Assembly: GCF_900099695.1 (NCBI RefSeq)
Contig: NZ_FNCY01000001.1
Span: 248,001 to 312,000, forward strand
Length of the DNA stretch: 64,000 nucleotides
Direction of reading: 5' to 3'
Source of the DNA: Propionivibrio dicarboxylicus
GTDB lineage: Bacteria > Pseudomonadota > Gammaproteobacteria > Burkholderiales > Rhodocyclaceae
The translations under genes were made by a program, and so were the position numbers. Below, piece after piece: positions 47,301 through 57,239 of this stretch (position 1 is the first letter of the stretch; every line of letters begins with the position of its first letter). The notes under the pieces were generated by a model that did no database searches, was not told where the DNA came from, and worked only from the letters and a program-made list of their open reading frames with translations.

Positions 47301-48080
47301 ATCCTCGATGACGCCGTCGTCGGCGAAGCGGCCCGTGCCGTCTATGCCGATGGCCAGGAAATGCTGCGCCAGATCATCGCCGAACGCTGGCTGACCGCCA
47401 ACGCCGTTTTCGGCCTGTATCCGGCCAATGCCGTCGGCGACGCGATCGAAATCTACAGCGACGCCGCACGGACGCAGACGGCCATGGTCTGGCACACGCT
47501 GCGCCAGCAGCACGAGCGGCCAGCGGGCAAGCCGCACTACGCGCTTGCCGACTTCATCGCCGGCAAAGGCACGCCCGACTGGGTCGGCGCCTTCGCCGTC
47601 ACTGCCGGCATCGGCATCGAACGGAAACTCGAGGAATTCGCCGCCGCTCATGACGATTATCGCGCCATCATGTTGAAGGCCCTCGCCGACCGCCTGGCCG
47701 AGGCCTGCGCCGAGTGGCTGCATCGGGAAGTGCGCACGCGATACTGGGGCTACGCCAAGGCCGAAGCGCTCGACAATGACGCGCTCATTCGGGAGGAATA
47801 CGTCGGCATTCGCCCGGCCCCCGGCTACCCGGCCTGCCCCGACCATCGAACCAAGGGTCCGCTGTTCGACCTGCTCGATGCCCCGACCAACGCCGGCATG
47901 GCCCTCACTGAATCGTTCGCGATGACGCCCGCCGCCTCGGTGTCCGGTTTCTATTTCGCGCATCCGCAAGCGCGGTATTTCGCCGTTCCGAAGATCGGTA
48001 GCGATCAGCTTGAGGACTGGGCGCAACGCAACGCCATGGCACTCGCCGATGCCGAGCGCTGGCTGGCGCCGATCCGATAG
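44400..48080 (+). CDS. metH: Cobalamin-dependent methionine synthase MetH
   Basis: A 1226-residue multidomain enzyme of full length. Order: homocysteine-binding zinc domain (opening [11 protein letters not shown]; Zn ligands in NCALGAKEL and [11 protein letters not shown]), folate-binding domain ([18 protein letters not shown]), B12 cap, cobalamin domain with the base-off His motif [10 protein letters not shown], and the C-terminal AdoMet reactivation domain ([15 protein letters not shown]). It transfers the methyl of 5-methyl-THF to homocysteine. ATG 44400 has GAGG directly before it. Its leader includes a terminator, so attenuation is likely. murB starts six bases after its stop. Confidence 0.97.
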   Translation: MQPDRTAELASLLQDRLLILDGAMGTMIQRRQLQEADYRGSRFADHPSDLKGNNDLLLLTRPDVIRDIHGEYLAAGADIVETCTFNATSLSQADYKLEHLAYELNVAGARLAREVCDEFSAKTPAKPRFVAGVVGPTSRTASISPDVNDPGYRNVSFEQLVEAYTDAIRGLTDGGADILLVETVFDTLNAKAALFAIEQFFDTIGRRWPVMISGTITDASGRTLSGQTAEAFWNSLRHIKPLSFGLNCALGAKELRQYVEELARVCDCHVSAHPNAGLPNAFGGYDETPDMLADEIADWARHGFVNIVGGCCGTSPDHIAAIGHKVAGLAPRTLPDIEKKLRLSGLEPFNVGKDSLFVNVGERTNVTGSRAFARMILEGRFDDALAVARQQVENGAQVIDINMDEAMLDSRAAMERFLKLIASEPDISRVPVMIDSSKWEVIEAGLRCIQGKGIVNSISMKEGEASFLDHARLALRYGAAVVVMAFDEKGQADTYTRKIEICQRAYTLLTGIGFPAEDIIFDPNIFAIATGIEEHNNYAVDFIEACRWIRANLPYAQISGGVSNVSFSFRGNDAVREAIHTVFLYHAVRAGLSMGIVNAGMLGVYDDLDPELRARVEAVVLNTASDAGEKLVEFAQTVKEGKAKESGVDLAWRAQPVEKRLEHALVKGITDFVVADTEECRAGLAAQGRPPLGVIEGPLMSGMNVVGDLFGAGKMFLPQVVKSARVMKQAVAHLVPFIEEEKRRSGAASKGRIVLATVKGDVHDIGKNIVGVVLGCNGYEVIDIGVMVSCDKILNAAREHGAQAIGLSGLITPSLEEMTHVAAEMQRQGFEVPLLIGGATTSRAHTAIKIAPSYDGTVIYVPDASRAVGVVTRLLSEEQSADYRREIADDYARVREQHGAKKGVTLVTLADARANRLAWNEDAGYRPVAPAEPGRHVLRDIDLATLARHIDWGPFFQTWDLAGAFPRILDDAVVGEAARAVYADGQEMLRQIIAERWLTANAVFGLYPANAVGDAIEIYSDAARTQTAMVWHTLRQQHERPAGKPHYALADFIAGKGTPDWVGAFAVTAGIGIERKLEEFAAAHDDYRAIMLKALADRLAEACAEWLHREVRTRYWGYAKAEALDNDALIREEYVGIRPAPGYPACPDHRTKGPLFDLLDAPTNAGMALTESFAMTPAASVSGFYFAHPQARYFAVPKIGSDQLEDWAQRNAMALADAERWLAPIR

Positions 48081-48085
48081 ATCCG

Positions 48086-49111
48086 ATGACGTCCGCGCCG
48101 CGTATCCGAAGCGACGTCGATCTGGCAACGCACACCACGCTGGCGTTGCCCGGCAAGGCAGCGCGCTTCGCTTCGATCACACGGCCAGATGAACTCGAAG
48201 CGCTCGCCCGGTCTGCCGAGCGCCGCTTCGTCCTCGGCGGCGGCAGCAACGTCGTGCTCACCGGCGATTTTCCCGGGCTCATCCTGCATATGGCCATTCG
48301 CGGCCGCGCGCTCGCAAGTGAGGACGCGGACGCATGGTATGTCCGCGCCGGTGCTGGCGAACCCTGGCACGACTTTGTGCAATGGACGCTGGCACAGGGC
48401 TGGCCCGGTCTGGAAAATCTCAGCCTGATTCCCGGCACCGTCGGTGCCGCACCGGTGCAGAACATCGGCGCCTACGGACTGGAAGTCGGCGAACGCCTGC
48501 ACTGCGTCAGTGCCATCGACATGCGTAACGGCCAGGTCTGCCGCTTCGATCGCGACGCCTGCCGTCTCGGCTACCGGGACAGTCGCTTCAAGCAGGAAGG
48601 CTGGCATCTCGACGCGAGCATGGTCATCACCGAGGTCGTTTTCCGCCTGCCCAAGCGCTGGACGGCACTCACCCGCTACGCCGACATCGGCGCCGAACTC
48701 GACGCGCGCAAGGTCGCCCTGCCGACGCCGGCGGAGATCGCCGACGCTGTCAGCGCGGTCCGGCGGCGCAAACTCGCCGATCCGGCCGTGCTCGCCAACG
48801 CCGGCAGCTTCTTCCAGAATCCCATCGTCGACGCCGAACAGGCCGGTCGTCTGCTGGCCACCCACCTGGGCATGCCGCACTATCCGCAAGGCGACGGACG
48901 GTGCAAACTCGCCGCCGGATGGCTGATCGAACAGAGCGGCTGGAAAGGACGCTGGCTCGGTTCCGTCGGCATGTACGAAAAGCAGGCACTGGTATTGGTC
49001 AATCGCGGCGGCGCCCGCGGCGAGGATGTCCTTACCCTGATGCGCGCGGTGCAGAATGATGTCCGGCAATGCTTCGGCGTTGCCCTCAACCCCGAGCCCG
49101 TATTCATCTAG
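48086..49111 (+). CDS. murB: UDP-N-acetylenolpyruvoylglucosamine reductase MurB
   Basis: A 341-residue type I MurB (E. coli length). It reduces UDP-GlcNAc-enolpyruvate to UDP-MurNAc with NADPH and FAD. The FAD-binding GGGSNVVLTGDFPGLI, IPGTVGAAPVQNIGAYGLEV, and the catalytic Ser region NAGSFFQNPIV are visible, with the C-terminal Glu region of type I enzymes (FGVALNPEPVFI). It begins six bases after metH; it is likely transcribed with metH although the pathways are unrelated. Confidence 0.96.
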   Translation: MTSAPRIRSDVDLATHTTLALPGKAARFASITRPDELEALARSAERRFVLGGGSNVVLTGDFPGLILHMAIRGRALASEDADAWYVRAGAGEPWHDFVQWTLAQGWPGLENLSLIPGTVGAAPVQNIGAYGLEVGERLHCVSAIDMRNGQVCRFDRDACRLGYRDSRFKQEGWHLDASMVITEVVFRLPKRWTALTRYADIGAELDARKVALPTPAEIADAVSAVRRRKLADPAVLANAGSFFQNPIVDAEQAGRLLATHLGMPHYPQGDGRCKLAAGWLIEQSGWKGRWLGSVGMYEKQALVLVNRGGARGEDVLTLMRAVQNDVRQCFGVALNPEPVFI

Positions 49112-49178
49112 ATCGCCGGTGGCTGACGCGAAATCCATTAAAATCGATGCTGTAGACATTCGTGACGAGGAACGGCGG

Positions 49179-49919
49179 GTGATCGGAAAAACGGTACTGA
49201 TAACCGGCGCAGCCAAACGCGTGGGGCGATCCATCGCCCGCGAACTGCACGGCGCAGGATGCAATATCGTCGTGCACTACCGGCATGCCGCCGAAGCGGC
49301 GCGGACCCTCACCGAGGCCCTCAACGAGGAACGCTCAGGTTCCGCCTGCTGCCTGCACGCAGATTTGCTCGACGTGAGAGCGCTGGCCGCACTCGTTGAC
49401 CAAAGCGTGGCGCACTTCGGGCACCTCGACGCACTGGTCAACAACGCTTCGAGCTTCTTCCCCACCCCCCTCGGCACGATCGACGAGGCGGCCTGGACGG
49501 ACCTCATGGGCAGCAATCTCAAGGCACCGCTTTTTCTTGCCCAGGCCGCCGCGCCACACTTGCGCGAGAGTCATGGCGCCGTCATCAACATCACCGATAT
49601 TCACGCCGAGCGGCCGATGGCCGGCTACCCGCTGTATTGCGCCGCCAAAGCCGGTTTGCTCGGTCTGACGCGCGCACTGGCCATCGAACTCGCCCCCGAT
49701 GTCCGCGTCAATGCGGTCGCACCGGGACCGATTCTCTGGCCCGAAGGCGGCGACGATTTCGACTCCGCCGAACGCGCGGAAATCGTCGCGCACACCCTGC
49801 TCAAGCATGAAGGCAGTCCGCACGACATCGCCCGTACGGTCCGCTTCCTGCTCGCCGATGCGCCTTACATCACCGGCCAGGTCATCAATGTCGACGGCGG
49901 TCGCACCGCCCACCTCTAG
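49179..49919 (+). CDS. Pteridine reductase-like SDR (FolM/PTR1 type)
   Basis: About 246 residues from GTG 49179 with GAGGA eight bases upstream. The nucleotide motif [12 protein letters not shown] (TGxxxRxG) separates FolM/PTR1-type pteridine reductases from ordinary SDRs, followed by [35 protein letters not shown] (the Y-x-x-x-K pair) and INVDGGRTA. It probably reduces dihydromonapterin or dihydropteridines with NADPH. The frame extends upstream but only overlaps murB. It is in an apparent metH-murB-folM-ttcA cluster. Confidence 0.88.
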   Translation: MIGKTVLITGAAKRVGRSIARELHGAGCNIVVHYRHAAEAARTLTEALNEERSGSACCLHADLLDVRALAALVDQSVAHFGHLDALVNNASSFFPTPLGTIDEAAWTDLMGSNLKAPLFLAQAAAPHLRESHGAVINITDIHAERPMAGYPLYCAAKAGLLGLTRALAIELAPDVRVNAVAPGPILWPEGGDDFDSAERAEIVAHTLLKHEGSPHDIARTVRFLLADAPYITGQVINVDGGRTAHL

Positions 49920-49954
49920 CTTTTTTCTTCATCGCATTCACCCGTAGGATTCCC

Positions 49955-50842
49955 GTGGAAAATTCAAAGACGCTGCAGCGCCTCTCACGGCGGCTGGAAA
50001 CCGCCGCTGGCAAAGCCATCGCCGACTACAACATGATCGAGGACGGCGACACCGTGCTCGTCTGCATCTCCGGGGGCAAGGATTCATACGCCATGCTCTC
50101 GATCCTGATGGCCCTGCAGAGACGCGCACCGGTCAATTTCAGGCTGATCGCCATGAATCTCGACCAGAAACAACCCGGTTTCCCCGCCGACGTGCTGCCC
50201 CGCTATCTCGCCGAACTCGGCGTCGACTACCGTATCGTCGAGCAGGACACTTATTCCATCGTCAAGGAAAAGATCCCGGAAGGAAAAACCACCTGCTCGC
50301 TCTGCTCGCGCCTGCGCCGTGGCGTGATCTACCGCACGGCCAAGGAACTCGGCGCCAACAAGATCGCGCTAGGCCACCATCGCGACGACATCGTTCACAC
50401 GCTCTTCCTCAACCTGCTGTTCGGCGGAAAACTCAAGGGTATGCCGCCCAAGCTGCTGACCGACGACGGCGCGCATGTCGTCATCCGTCCGCTCGCCTAC
50501 TGCAGCGAACACGATATCGCGCGCTATGCACGCGGCATGGCATTCCCGATCATTCCGTGCAATCTCTGCGGTTCGCAAAGCAACCTGCAGCGGCAAAAAA
50601 TCCGCGAAATGATGGCGGAATGGGACACGCGCTACCCGGGACGGACGGAGTCGGTGTTCACCGCGATGCAGAACATTGTCCCCTCGCACCTCGCCGACAC
50701 CGCGCTGTTCGGTTTCAAGGATTTGCGCGTCGGCCAGACGCTCGATGCCATGGACGGTGGCGATCTGGTCTTCGACGATCCGTTCCAGGAGTCGCTGCCA
50801 CCGGCGACCAGCGTCGTCACGATCCAGCGTAGCGAGTCATAA
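49955..50842 (+). CDS. ttcA: tRNA 2-thiocytidine(32) synthetase TtcA
   Basis: A 295-residue PP-loop ATPase with [4Fe-4S] cluster. Motif SGGKDSYAM binds ATP, and [10 protein letters not shown] and CNLCGSQSN give the cluster cysteines, matching TtcA. It puts the thio group on C32 of some tRNAs. Translation starts at GTG 49955, giving the typical start [25 protein letters not shown] is upstream. Its stop is 67 bases from the convergent hprK, with a hairpin between them. Confidence 0.96.
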   Translation: MENSKTLQRLSRRLETAAGKAIADYNMIEDGDTVLVCISGGKDSYAMLSILMALQRRAPVNFRLIAMNLDQKQPGFPADVLPRYLAELGVDYRIVEQDTYSIVKEKIPEGKTTCSLCSRLRRGVIYRTAKELGANKIALGHHRDDIVHTLFLNLLFGGKLKGMPPKLLTDDGAHVVIRPLAYCSEHDIARYARGMAFPIIPCNLCGSQSNLQRQKIREMMAEWDTRYPGRTESVFTAMQNIVPSHLADTALFGFKDLRVGQTLDAMDGGDLVFDDPFQESLPPATSVVTIQRSES

Positions 50843-50876
50843 GGCGTCAGCCGACGCCGACGTTGCGCGCCTGAAT

Positions 50877-50900
50877 CGGCAGGGCTGGCAAGCCCTGCCG
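50877..50900. other. Hairpin between convergent ttcA and hprK
   Basis: CGGCAGGGCT (50877-50886), four-base loop, AGCCCTGCCG (50891-50900), a perfect 10-bp stem. There is no T-run on either side, so it may be a Rho-dependent or bidirectional end; I cannot call it an intrinsic terminator. Confidence 0.55.
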
Positions 50901-50909
50901 GAACGCGGT

Positions 50910-51851
50910 TTACTCGCCGTCGAGCACTGCGCGTTGCTGGCGGTCGATGAAGTCGCTCATGCTGTCGATTCCGCGCAACTGGAGAATGCAGTTGCGCACG
51001 GCCGCCTCAAGCAACACCGCCAGGTTACGTCCCGGCGCGACATGGAACACCACCTTGCGAACGGAAACGCCGAGAATTTCCTGCGTCTGCGAGTCGAGCG
51101 GCAGGCGCGGTGTATTCCCGCCGGGGGCCTGCTTCTGCAGATGCACGATGAGCTTAAGCTTCATTTTCCGTCGCGCTGCAGTCTCACCGAAGATCGTCCG
51201 GATATTCAGCAAGCCGAGTCCGCGCACTTCGAGATAGTCGCGCAGCATACCGGGACAGCGCCCTTCGAGGGTATTGGCGGCGGTATGTGCCAACTCTACG
51301 ACATCGTCGGCAACCAATCCGTGGCCACGCGAAATGAGTTCGAGCGCGAGTTCGCTCTTGCCGACGCCGGCATCGCCGGTAATCAGCACGCCCATGCCAT
51401 AGACATCCATAAAGACGCCATGCACCGACAGCGTTTCGGCGAACTGGCGGGCGAGGTAAAGGTGCAGGTGATCGATCACCTGTGCACAGGGCTTCGGCGT
51501 CGAAAACAGCGGCACCCCCTTTTTTTCGCAACGATCGAGCAGGTCCTGGCCCGGATCGAGCGCGTCGGCAATAATCATCCCGGGCGGCCGGGCCTGCATC
51601 ATCTCATCGAGATGGCGCTGCCAGTGATCCTCGCCTGCGCGTTCCGCCCAGCGCCGTTCGGCCTGCCCGATGACCTGGACGCGGTGGCTGTAGATGAGAT
51701 TGAAATGGCCGACGACATCGGGGCCGAAAAATTCCGGCTCGGTCAATTCCAGATTTCGATCGACGCCTTCCGCAGCCACCCATTTCAACTTGAGCTTTTC
51801 GGCGTGGTCTTCAAAAAGCTGAGAAATGCTGAAAGCGCGCGTCGAGCTCAT
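50910..51851 (-). CDS. hprK: HPr kinase/phosphorylase
   Basis: A 313-residue bifunctional enzyme that phosphorylates or dephosphorylates Ser46 of HPr. Walker A is GDAGVGKSELALELI and the C-terminal HprK signature (RGLGLLNIRTIFGE) is present. In betaproteobacteria it is part of the incomplete nitrogen-related PTS and lies beside ptsN. ATG 51851 overlaps the ptsN stop as ATGA. Convergent with ttcA. Confidence 0.96.
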   Translation of the reverse strand: MSSTRAFSISQLFEDHAEKLKLKWVAAEGVDRNLELTEPEFFGPDVVGHFNLIYSHRVQVIGQAERRWAERAGEDHWQRHLDEMMQARPPGMIIADALDPGQDLLDRCEKKGVPLFSTPKPCAQVIDHLHLYLARQFAETLSVHGVFMDVYGMGVLITGDAGVGKSELALELISRGHGLVADDVVELAHTAANTLEGRCPGMLRDYLEVRGLGLLNIRTIFGETAARRKMKLKLIVHLQKQAPGGNTPRLPLDSQTQEILGVSVRKVVFHVAPGRNLAVLLEAAVRNCILQLRGIDSMSDFIDRQQRAVLDGE

Positions 51852-52309
51852 GCTGGGACTCTCTCAGGTGAAAATAGCTTGCGAACCTGCTCGACGCTCG
51901 TCGCCTCGCGCAAGGCTTCGCGACACGCGCTGTTGGAGAACAGTTCGGCCAGTTCCGACAGGATCTGCAGGTGCAACTCGGTGGCATGTTCGGGCACGAG
52001 CAGGACAAAAAAGATCGACACCGGCTTTCCGTCCGGCGACTCGAAGGGAACCGGCGCGGCGAGACGAACGAATGCCGCCTTGGCTTCCTTGAGATTCTTG
52101 ATGCGACCGTGCGGTACGGCAACGCCATGACCGAGCCCGGTGGAGCCGAGCTTCTCGCGCGCGAACAAGCTTTCGAAAACGGTGCTGCGAGCAATCCCCT
52201 GATTGTTCTCGAACAACAGGCCGACGCTTTCGAAAACCCGCTTCTTGCTGGTCGCTTGAAGATCAAGAAGAATGTTTTCGACAGGAAGCAAACGGAGGAG
52301 CTGGCTCAT
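51848..52309 (-). CDS. ptsN: PTS IIA-like nitrogen-regulatory protein PtsN (EIIA-Ntr)
   Basis: A 153-residue IIA domain. The phosphorylated His is in GLGHGVAVPHGRIKNL. It starts LLRLLPVENILLDLQATSKKRVFE and belongs with rpoN, hpf and hprK. EIIA-Ntr adjusts potassium, nitrogen and carbon responses through protein contacts. Its stop overlaps hprK. It starts 95 bases after the hpf stop. Confidence 0.96.
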   Translation of the reverse strand: MSQLLRLLPVENILLDLQATSKKRVFESVGLLFENNQGIARSTVFESLFAREKLGSTGLGHGVAVPHGRIKNLKEAKAAFVRLAAPVPFESPDGKPVSIFFVLLVPEHATELHLQILSELAELFSNSACREALREATSVEQVRKLFSPERVPA

Positions 52310-52404
52310 AGGCGACGATACGGGCGAGACGATTCGGGTGGGGGCAGTAAGAACCGGGCAGCTGATCGCGCGAACGCGATCAGCTGCCCGGCATCAGAAC
52401 GCAA

Positions 52405-52722
52405 TCAGATGTTATGGCCTATCTTCTGGCCGCGGTGATGATCTTTCTGAATTTCCTTGTGCTTCTGGATCTGTCGATCGAGTTTGTCGGCAAGAACGTC
52501 GATGGCGGCATAGAGATCCTCCTCGATCGCTTCGACATGCACGTCCTTACCGGATAGATGAACCGTGACCTCGGCTTTCTGCTTCAGCTTCTCCACCGAC
52601 AGGATCACGGCGACGTCGATCACGCTGTCGAAATGACGCGTGACGCGCTCGAGCTTGCCGGTAACATAGTCATGAATCGCCGGGGTAACCTCGAGGTGGT
52701 GTCCTGTAATTTGCAGGTTCAT
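52405..52722 (-). CDS. hpf: Ribosome hibernation promoting factor (short HPF)
   Basis: A 105-residue HPF/RaiA-family protein (MNLQITGHHLEVTPAIHDYVTGKLERV, then DVHVEAIEEDLYAAIDVLADKLDRQI). Short HPF stabilises 100S ribosomes with RMF in stationary phase. The C-terminus ends just after KHKEIQKDHHRGQKIGHN, without the long-form dimerisation domain. It is directly downstream of rpoN, 136 bases away, as in many proteobacteria. Confidence 0.95.
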   Translation of the reverse strand: MNLQITGHHLEVTPAIHDYVTGKLERVTRHFDSVIDVAVILSVEKLKQKAEVTVHLSGKDVHVEAIEEDLYAAIDVLADKLDRQIQKHKEIQKDHHRGQKIGHNI

Positions 52723-52858
52723 GGTATGACTCCTTTTTTGTGTTGTCAGCTGCTTTCACAGCCATCAGATTGCCCCTTGACCGCCACCAGGGCCGCCCGG
52801 GGGTGTTGATTCGCGGGATTGGCACCGCGAGCGCGTTGCTGATACATGACCACGCCCA

Positions 52859-54298
52859 TTAAATCGTTCGTCTCAGTTTGACCGGCGGAATACCGAGTGA
52901 TTCCCTGTATTTTGCTATCGTTCGCCGGGCGACCACAATGCCCTGTTGCCCGAGGACTTCCGACAACTGGCTGTCCGACAACGGATTCTTGGTGTCTTCG
53001 GCGCTGACCAACTGTTTGATCAGGGCCCGAATCGCCGTTGCCGAGCAGGCGCCGCCGGTTTCGGTGGCGACGTGACTGCCGAAAAAATACTTCAGTTCGA
53101 AGATCCCGCGCGGCGTCGCCATGTATTTCTGGGTCGTCACGCGCGACACCGTCGACTCGTGCAGCCCGAGAATTTCGGCGATCTCGCGCAGAACCAGCGG
53201 CCGCATGGCGACTTCACCGTGATCGAAAAACTGGCGCTGACGATCGACAATCGTCTGCGCGACGCGAAGAATGGTGTCGAAACGCTGCTGAACGTTCTTG
53301 ATCAGCCAGCGCGCCTCCTGCAGTTGCCCCGACAGGCCCGAGCCACGGTGGCGCGAGAGAATCTGGGCGTACAGGCTGTTGATGCGCAGCTTCGGATAGG
53401 CGTCCGAATTGATATTGACGGTCCATTGCCCGCGCAGCTTGCGCACTACCACGTCCGGTACGATATAGCGGGCATCGAGCGCGGCATACTTGCTGCCGGG
53501 GCGCGGGTTGAGGCTGCGGATCAGGAACTGGGCCTGGCGCAACGCTTCGTCATCGCATTCCAACAGCTTTTTCAGCTTGGCAAAGTCCCGACCGGCAAGC
53601 AGCTCGAGATGATCACGCACGATCCGGATGGCCAGTTCGCGCGTGTCGTCGACCGGCAGGGCAGTCAGTTGCAGCAGCAGGCATTCCTGCGCATTACGGG
53701 CGCCGACGCCGGTCGGATCGAAATTCTGCAAATGCCGCAGAGCGATTTGCAGCTCTTCCGGCTCGATTTCCAGTTCAGCCGGCAAAACGCCAGCCAGTTC
53801 CTCGAGCGACTGGGCCAGATAGCCGTCATCGTCGAGCGCATCGATCAGGCATTGCACAAGGACACGGTCACGCTCTTCCAGGCACATCAAACCGAGTTGC
53901 CAGGAAAGATGTTCGCGCAGCGAAGTCGTTGCCGCCTGAACGTCCTGATAATCGTTGTCGTCGTCGTCGAACGATCCTGAGGATCCGCTCGCCCCGGCGA
54001 AATTACCCTCCTCGCCGAACCAGCTTTCGTCCTCCGCTGCCGACGATGTCGGTGCCGGCTCCCCCGCGTCCTCGGTGGCGGCAGCGTCCCCGCCGCTCAT
54101 CGGCGCCTCGGCCTCCGACGACGACGGGCCCGAGGCGTATTCTTCCTCGGCGCGCTCCAGCAAGGGATTTTCCTGGAGATACTTCTCCAGTTCCTGCTCA
54201 AGCTCGATCGTCGATAGCTGCAATAGCCGGATGGACTGCTGCAGCTGCGGCGTCAGCGCGAGATGTTGCGACAGCTTGAGTTGTAGGGATGGTTTCAT
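52859..54298 (-). CDS. rpoN: RNA polymerase sigma-54 factor RpoN
   Basis: A 479-residue sigma-54. Region I is Gln/Leu-rich (SLQLKLSQHLALTPQLQQSI), region II is acidic (about 60-115, with the run of Asp in DDDDND), region III holds the core-binding part, HTH (IAEILGLHESTVSRVTTQKY) and the C-terminal RpoN box ARRTIAKYRE. It reads -24/-12 promoters such as that of torF-glnK-amtB at the other end of this window. lptB is upstream and hpf downstream. Confidence 0.97.
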   Translation of the reverse strand: MKPSLQLKLSQHLALTPQLQQSIRLLQLSTIELEQELEKYLQENPLLERAEEEYASGPSSSEAEAPMSGGDAAATEDAGEPAPTSSAAEDESWFGEEGNFAGASGSSGSFDDDDNDYQDVQAATTSLREHLSWQLGLMCLEERDRVLVQCLIDALDDDGYLAQSLEELAGVLPAELEIEPEELQIALRHLQNFDPTGVGARNAQECLLLQLTALPVDDTRELAIRIVRDHLELLAGRDFAKLKKLLECDDEALRQAQFLIRSLNPRPGSKYAALDARYIVPDVVVRKLRGQWTVNINSDAYPKLRINSLYAQILSRHRGSGLSGQLQEARWLIKNVQQRFDTILRVAQTIVDRQRQFFDHGEVAMRPLVLREIAEILGLHESTVSRVTTQKYMATPRGIFELKYFFGSHVATETGGACSATAIRALIKQLVSAEDTKNPLSDSQLSEVLGQQGIVVARRTIAKYRESLGIPPVKLRRTI

Positions 54299-54379
54299 GT
54301 CGGAGCCGAACAGGTCACCGGATACGTGAAAGGATCGACCCGCCTGTTGTTTTACATTGTGGAAAAACGAGCGTTGCGC

Positions 54380-55126
54380 TCAGAGGCGGAAGTTCTCGCC
54401 CAGATACACCTTACGCACGCTTTCATTATAAATGATTTCCTCTGGCCGACCAGCAGCAAGAACCGTACCTTCATTGAGGATGTAGGCGTGATCACAGATG
54501 CCAAGCGTCTCGCGGACGTTGTGGTCAGTGATCAGTACGCCGATGTTGCGATCCTTGAGGAAGCGGATGATCTTCTGGATGTCGAGCACGGCGATCGGAT
54601 CGATCCCGGCGAACGGCTCGTCGAGCAGGATGAAGCGCGGATTGGTCGAGAGTGCGCGGGCGATTTCGACGCGCCGTCGCTCGCCGCCCGACAGCGCCGC
54701 TGCCGGACTGTTGCGGATGTGTCCGATATGAAGTTCGGCGAGCAGATCTTCGGCCCGCCGCTCGACCTCCTCGGCCGAGATATTTTGCAACTCAAGCACA
54801 GCACGGATGTTTTCGATCACCGACAGCTTGCGGAAGACCGAGGCTTCCTGCGGCAGATACGAGAGCCCCATGCGCGCGCGCCGATGGATCGGCTGGTGCG
54901 TGATGCGCTCGCCATCGACGAAAACGTCGCCGGCATCGCAGGCGACCAGGCCGACGACCATGTAGAAGCAGGTCGTCTTGCCGGCGCCGTTCGGACCGAG
55001 CAGGCCCACCACTTCGCCGCTGCACACTTCGAGCGAGACATCCTGGACCACCTTGCGCTTTTTGTAGCTTTTCTGCAGGTGGGTCGTCGCCAGCGTACTC
55101 TTGTTTTTGTCAGTCTCGGCCATCAT
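54380..55126 (-). CDS. lptB: LPS export ABC transporter ATP-binding protein LptB
   Basis: A 248-residue ABC ATPase with Walker [10 protein letters not shown], signature [15 protein letters not shown], Walker [14 protein letters not shown] and the LptB-specific segments ([45 protein letters not shown]). It powers LptBFGC to move LPS to the outer membrane. It begins at ATG 55126, sharing a base with the recX stop (TGATG). The usual upstream lptC-lptA genes are not here. Confidence 0.96.
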   Translation of the reverse strand: MMAETDKNKSTLATTHLQKSYKKRKVVQDVSLEVCSGEVVGLLGPNGAGKTTCFYMVVGLVACDAGDVFVDGERITHQPIHRRARMGLSYLPQEASVFRKLSVIENIRAVLELQNISAEEVERRAEDLLAELHIGHIRNSPAAALSGGERRRVEIARALSTNPRFILLDEPFAGIDPIAVLDIQKIIRFLKDRNIGVLITDHNVRETLGICDHAYILNEGTVLAAGRPEEIIYNESVRKVYLGENFRL

Positions 55127-55572
55127 CAGTCATCACTCAAATCGCCGCGCAAAACGCGACGGATCGTTTCTCCGGAAAACCCCCGGCTCATCAAGAAGCG
55201 CATCTCCTTCGCCCGCCCGGCGGCATCCGCCGATGCCGGTCGGTCACCGAAGCGGCGACGCCACACCTGGCAGGCACGCACCCACTCTTCCTCGCAGTCC
55301 GCCAACGCACTCCTGACCAGATCGTCGTCGACGCCCTGCGTTCTCAACTCTTGCGCCAGACGCGCGTTGCCAAAGCGGGCCGCGCGCACATTCAGCCGCG
55401 CTTCGACGTAGCGCTCGTCAGACAGCAAGCGACGGGCGACGAGATCGTCGAGCACGGCATCGAGCGCTTCCGCCGACTCGGCATGCGGGCCGAGCTTGCG
55501 CGCCAGTTCGGCCCGCGAATGCTCACGTCGGGCCAGCAGACGCACGGCACGCTCGCGCAAGGAGGTGTCCAT
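55126..55572 (-). CDS. recX: Regulatory protein RecX
   Basis: A 148-residue helical protein of the RecX family ([56 protein letters not shown], with two further three-helix repeats). It binds RecA filaments and limits their activity. It follows recA after 24 bases and joins lptB as TGATG, so it may translationally couple LPS export to SOS-regulated genes. Confidence 0.93.
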   Translation of the reverse strand: MDTSLRERAVRLLARREHSRAELARKLGPHAESAEALDAVLDDLVARRLLSDERYVEARLNVRAARFGNARLAQELRTQGVDDDLVRSALADCEEEWVRACQVWRRRFGDRPASADAAGRAKEMRFLMSRGFSGETIRRVLRGDLSDD

Positions 55573-55596
55573 GGCCCGCTATGGCGTTTCCGCCGG

Positions 55597-56613
55597 TCAG
55601 CCTTCGACCGCCGGCTTCGCCGACGGCACGTTGACGGCGGCGCGGATCTTGGCCTCGATTTCGGCTGCGATCTGCGGATTCGCCTTGAGAAACTCGCGCG
55701 CGTTGTCCTTACCCTGGCCGATTTTCTCGCCGGCATAGGCATACCAGGACCCCGATTTCTCGACGAGTTTGTGCGCCACACCGAGTTCGATGATTTCGCC
55801 CTCGCGCGATGTGCCTTCCCCGTACAGAATATCGAAAAGGGCTTCGCGGAACGGCGGCGACACCTTGTTCTTGACGACTTTGACGCGGGTTTCGTTGCCG
55901 ACCACCTCGTCGCCCTTCTTGATGCCGCCGATGCGACGGATGTCGAGGCGCACCGAGGCGTAGAACTTGAGTGCGTTGCCGCCGGTCGTCGTTTCGGGGC
56001 TGCCGAACATCACGCCGATCTTCATGCGAATCTGGTTGATGAAGATCACCAGCGTATTGGTCCGGTTGATGTTCGCCGTCAGCTTACGCAGCGCCTGGCT
56101 CATCAGACGCGCCTGCAAACCGGGGAGCGAGTCGCCCATTTCACCTTCGATTTCGGCCTTCGGCACGAGCGCCGCCACCGAGTCGATGACCACCACGTCC
56201 ACACTGCCCGAGCGCACCAGCATGTCGGCGATTTCGAGCGCCTGTTCGCCGGTATCGGGCTGCGAAATGAGCAGATCATCCAGTTTCACGCCCAATTTCT
56301 GGGCATAGGTCGGATCGAGTGCATGCTCGGCATCGATGAACGCCGCTGTGCCGCCCAGCTTCTGCATTTCCGCCACTACTTGCAGCGTCAGCGTCGTCTT
56401 GCCGGACGATTCCGGGCCGTAGATCTCGACGACGCGGCCGCGCGGCAAACCGCCGACGCCGAGCGCGATGTCCAGGCCGAGCGAACCCGTCGAGACGACC
56501 TGCAAATCCTTCTCGACGCTGCCCTCGCCCATCTTCATGATCGAGCCCTTGCCGAATTGCTTTTCGATCTGAGCCAGTGCCGCAGCCAGTGCTTTTGCCT
56601 TGTTGTCGTCCAT
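55597..56613 (-). CDS. recA: Recombinase RecA
   Basis: A 338-residue RecA: start [27 protein letters not shown], Walker [11 protein letters not shown], Walker [12 protein letters not shown]2 loop region [27 protein letters not shown]. It binds single-stranded DNA, drives strand exchange and activates LexA self-cleavage. A LexA box lies 79-94 bases before ATG 56613 on a -10-like element, so the gene is SOS-controlled. recX follows. Confidence 0.98.
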   Translation of the reverse strand: MDDNKAKALAAALAQIEKQFGKGSIMKMGEGSVEKDLQVVSTGSLGLDIALGVGGLPRGRVVEIYGPESSGKTTLTLQVVAEMQKLGGTAAFIDAEHALDPTYAQKLGVKLDDLLISQPDTGEQALEIADMLVRSGSVDVVVIDSVAALVPKAEIEGEMGDSLPGLQARLMSQALRKLTANINRTNTLVIFINQIRMKIGVMFGSPETTTGGNALKFYASVRLDIRRIGGIKKGDEVVGNETRVKVVKNKVSPPFREALFDILYGEGTSREGEIIELGVAHKLVEKSGSWYAYAGEKIGQGKDNAREFLKANPQIAAEIEAKIRAAVNVPSAKPAVEG

Positions 56614-56691
56614 TGCGTGTCCTTTGGTCAGGTTGGCATGAATTATCTCATGTTCGCCGACGCCGGAAGTCTACCCGCCCGACAGCGAATA

Positions 56692-56707
56692 CTGTGATTA
56701 TATACAG
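56692..56707 (-). promoter_or_regulatory. LexA (SOS) box of recA
   Basis: CTGTGATTATATACAG fits CTG-N10-CAG. On the minus strand it contains TATAAT (56702-56697), so LexA bound here would cover the recA -10 element. It is just downstream of the pncC stop. Confidence 0.88.
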
Positions 56708-56723
56708 CAGTTTTATTCCCAGG

Positions 56724-57239
56724 TTAACTGATTGCGGTCATCGTCTTCACACGCTCGCGCAATTCCGACAGGACAAACTCGACCGACTGCGCCCGGACAG
56801 ACTGACGATCACCGTCGAAACGCCGGCTGCTCGTCGCCACCGCCCCCGCCGGCCCGGCCCAGGCAAAGCAGACGAAGCCAACCGGTTTCTCGGGCGAACC
56901 GCCGCTGGGTCCGGCCACACCGGTGATTGCCAGCGCCCAATCGGCATGGCTATGCGCCAGCGCGCCGTTGGCCATCGCCACGGCTGTCGCTTCGCTGACC
57001 GCACCATGCCGGATCAGCACCTCCGCCGGCACGCCGAGCATTTCCTGCTTGGCGTCGTTGGAATAGGTGACGAAGCCGCGCTCGAACCAATCGGAACTGC
57101 CGGCCACCGCCGTCAGGCATTGACTGACCCAACCGCCCGTGCAGGACTCGGCCGTCGCCAGCCGCAGCCCCTGGCTGCGCAGGGCATCGCCAACCTGCTC
57201 GGCGAGCGCTTCGAGAGCGGCTTGATCGGGTGGATTCAT
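56724..57239 (-). CDS. pncC: Nicotinamide-nucleotide amidohydrolase PncC (CinA C-terminal type)
   Basis: A 171-residue protein of the CinA C-terminal domain family: LATAESCTGGWVSQCLTAVAGSS, TYSNDAKQEMLGVP, AITGVAGPSGGSPEKPVG. PncC converts NMN to nicotinate mononucleotide and ammonia. It lacks the N-terminal CinA domain. ATG 57239 overlaps the pgpA stop as ATGA. It is the last gene of a seven-gene run and ends just before the recA promoter region. Confidence 0.93.
   Translation of the reverse strand: MNPPDQAALEALAEQVGDALRSQGLRLATAESCTGGWVSQCLTAVAGSSDWFERGFVTYSNDAKQEMLGVPAEVLIRHGAVSEATAVAMANGALAHSHADWALAITGVAGPSGGSPEKPVGFVCFAWAGPAGAVATSSRRFDGDRQSVRAQSVEFVLSELRERVKTMTAIS

Noticed and set aside
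53940-53975. Trinucleotide repeat (TCG/TCA run)
   Set aside because: It encodes the Asp-rich acidic region II of sigma-54 and needs no other explanation.
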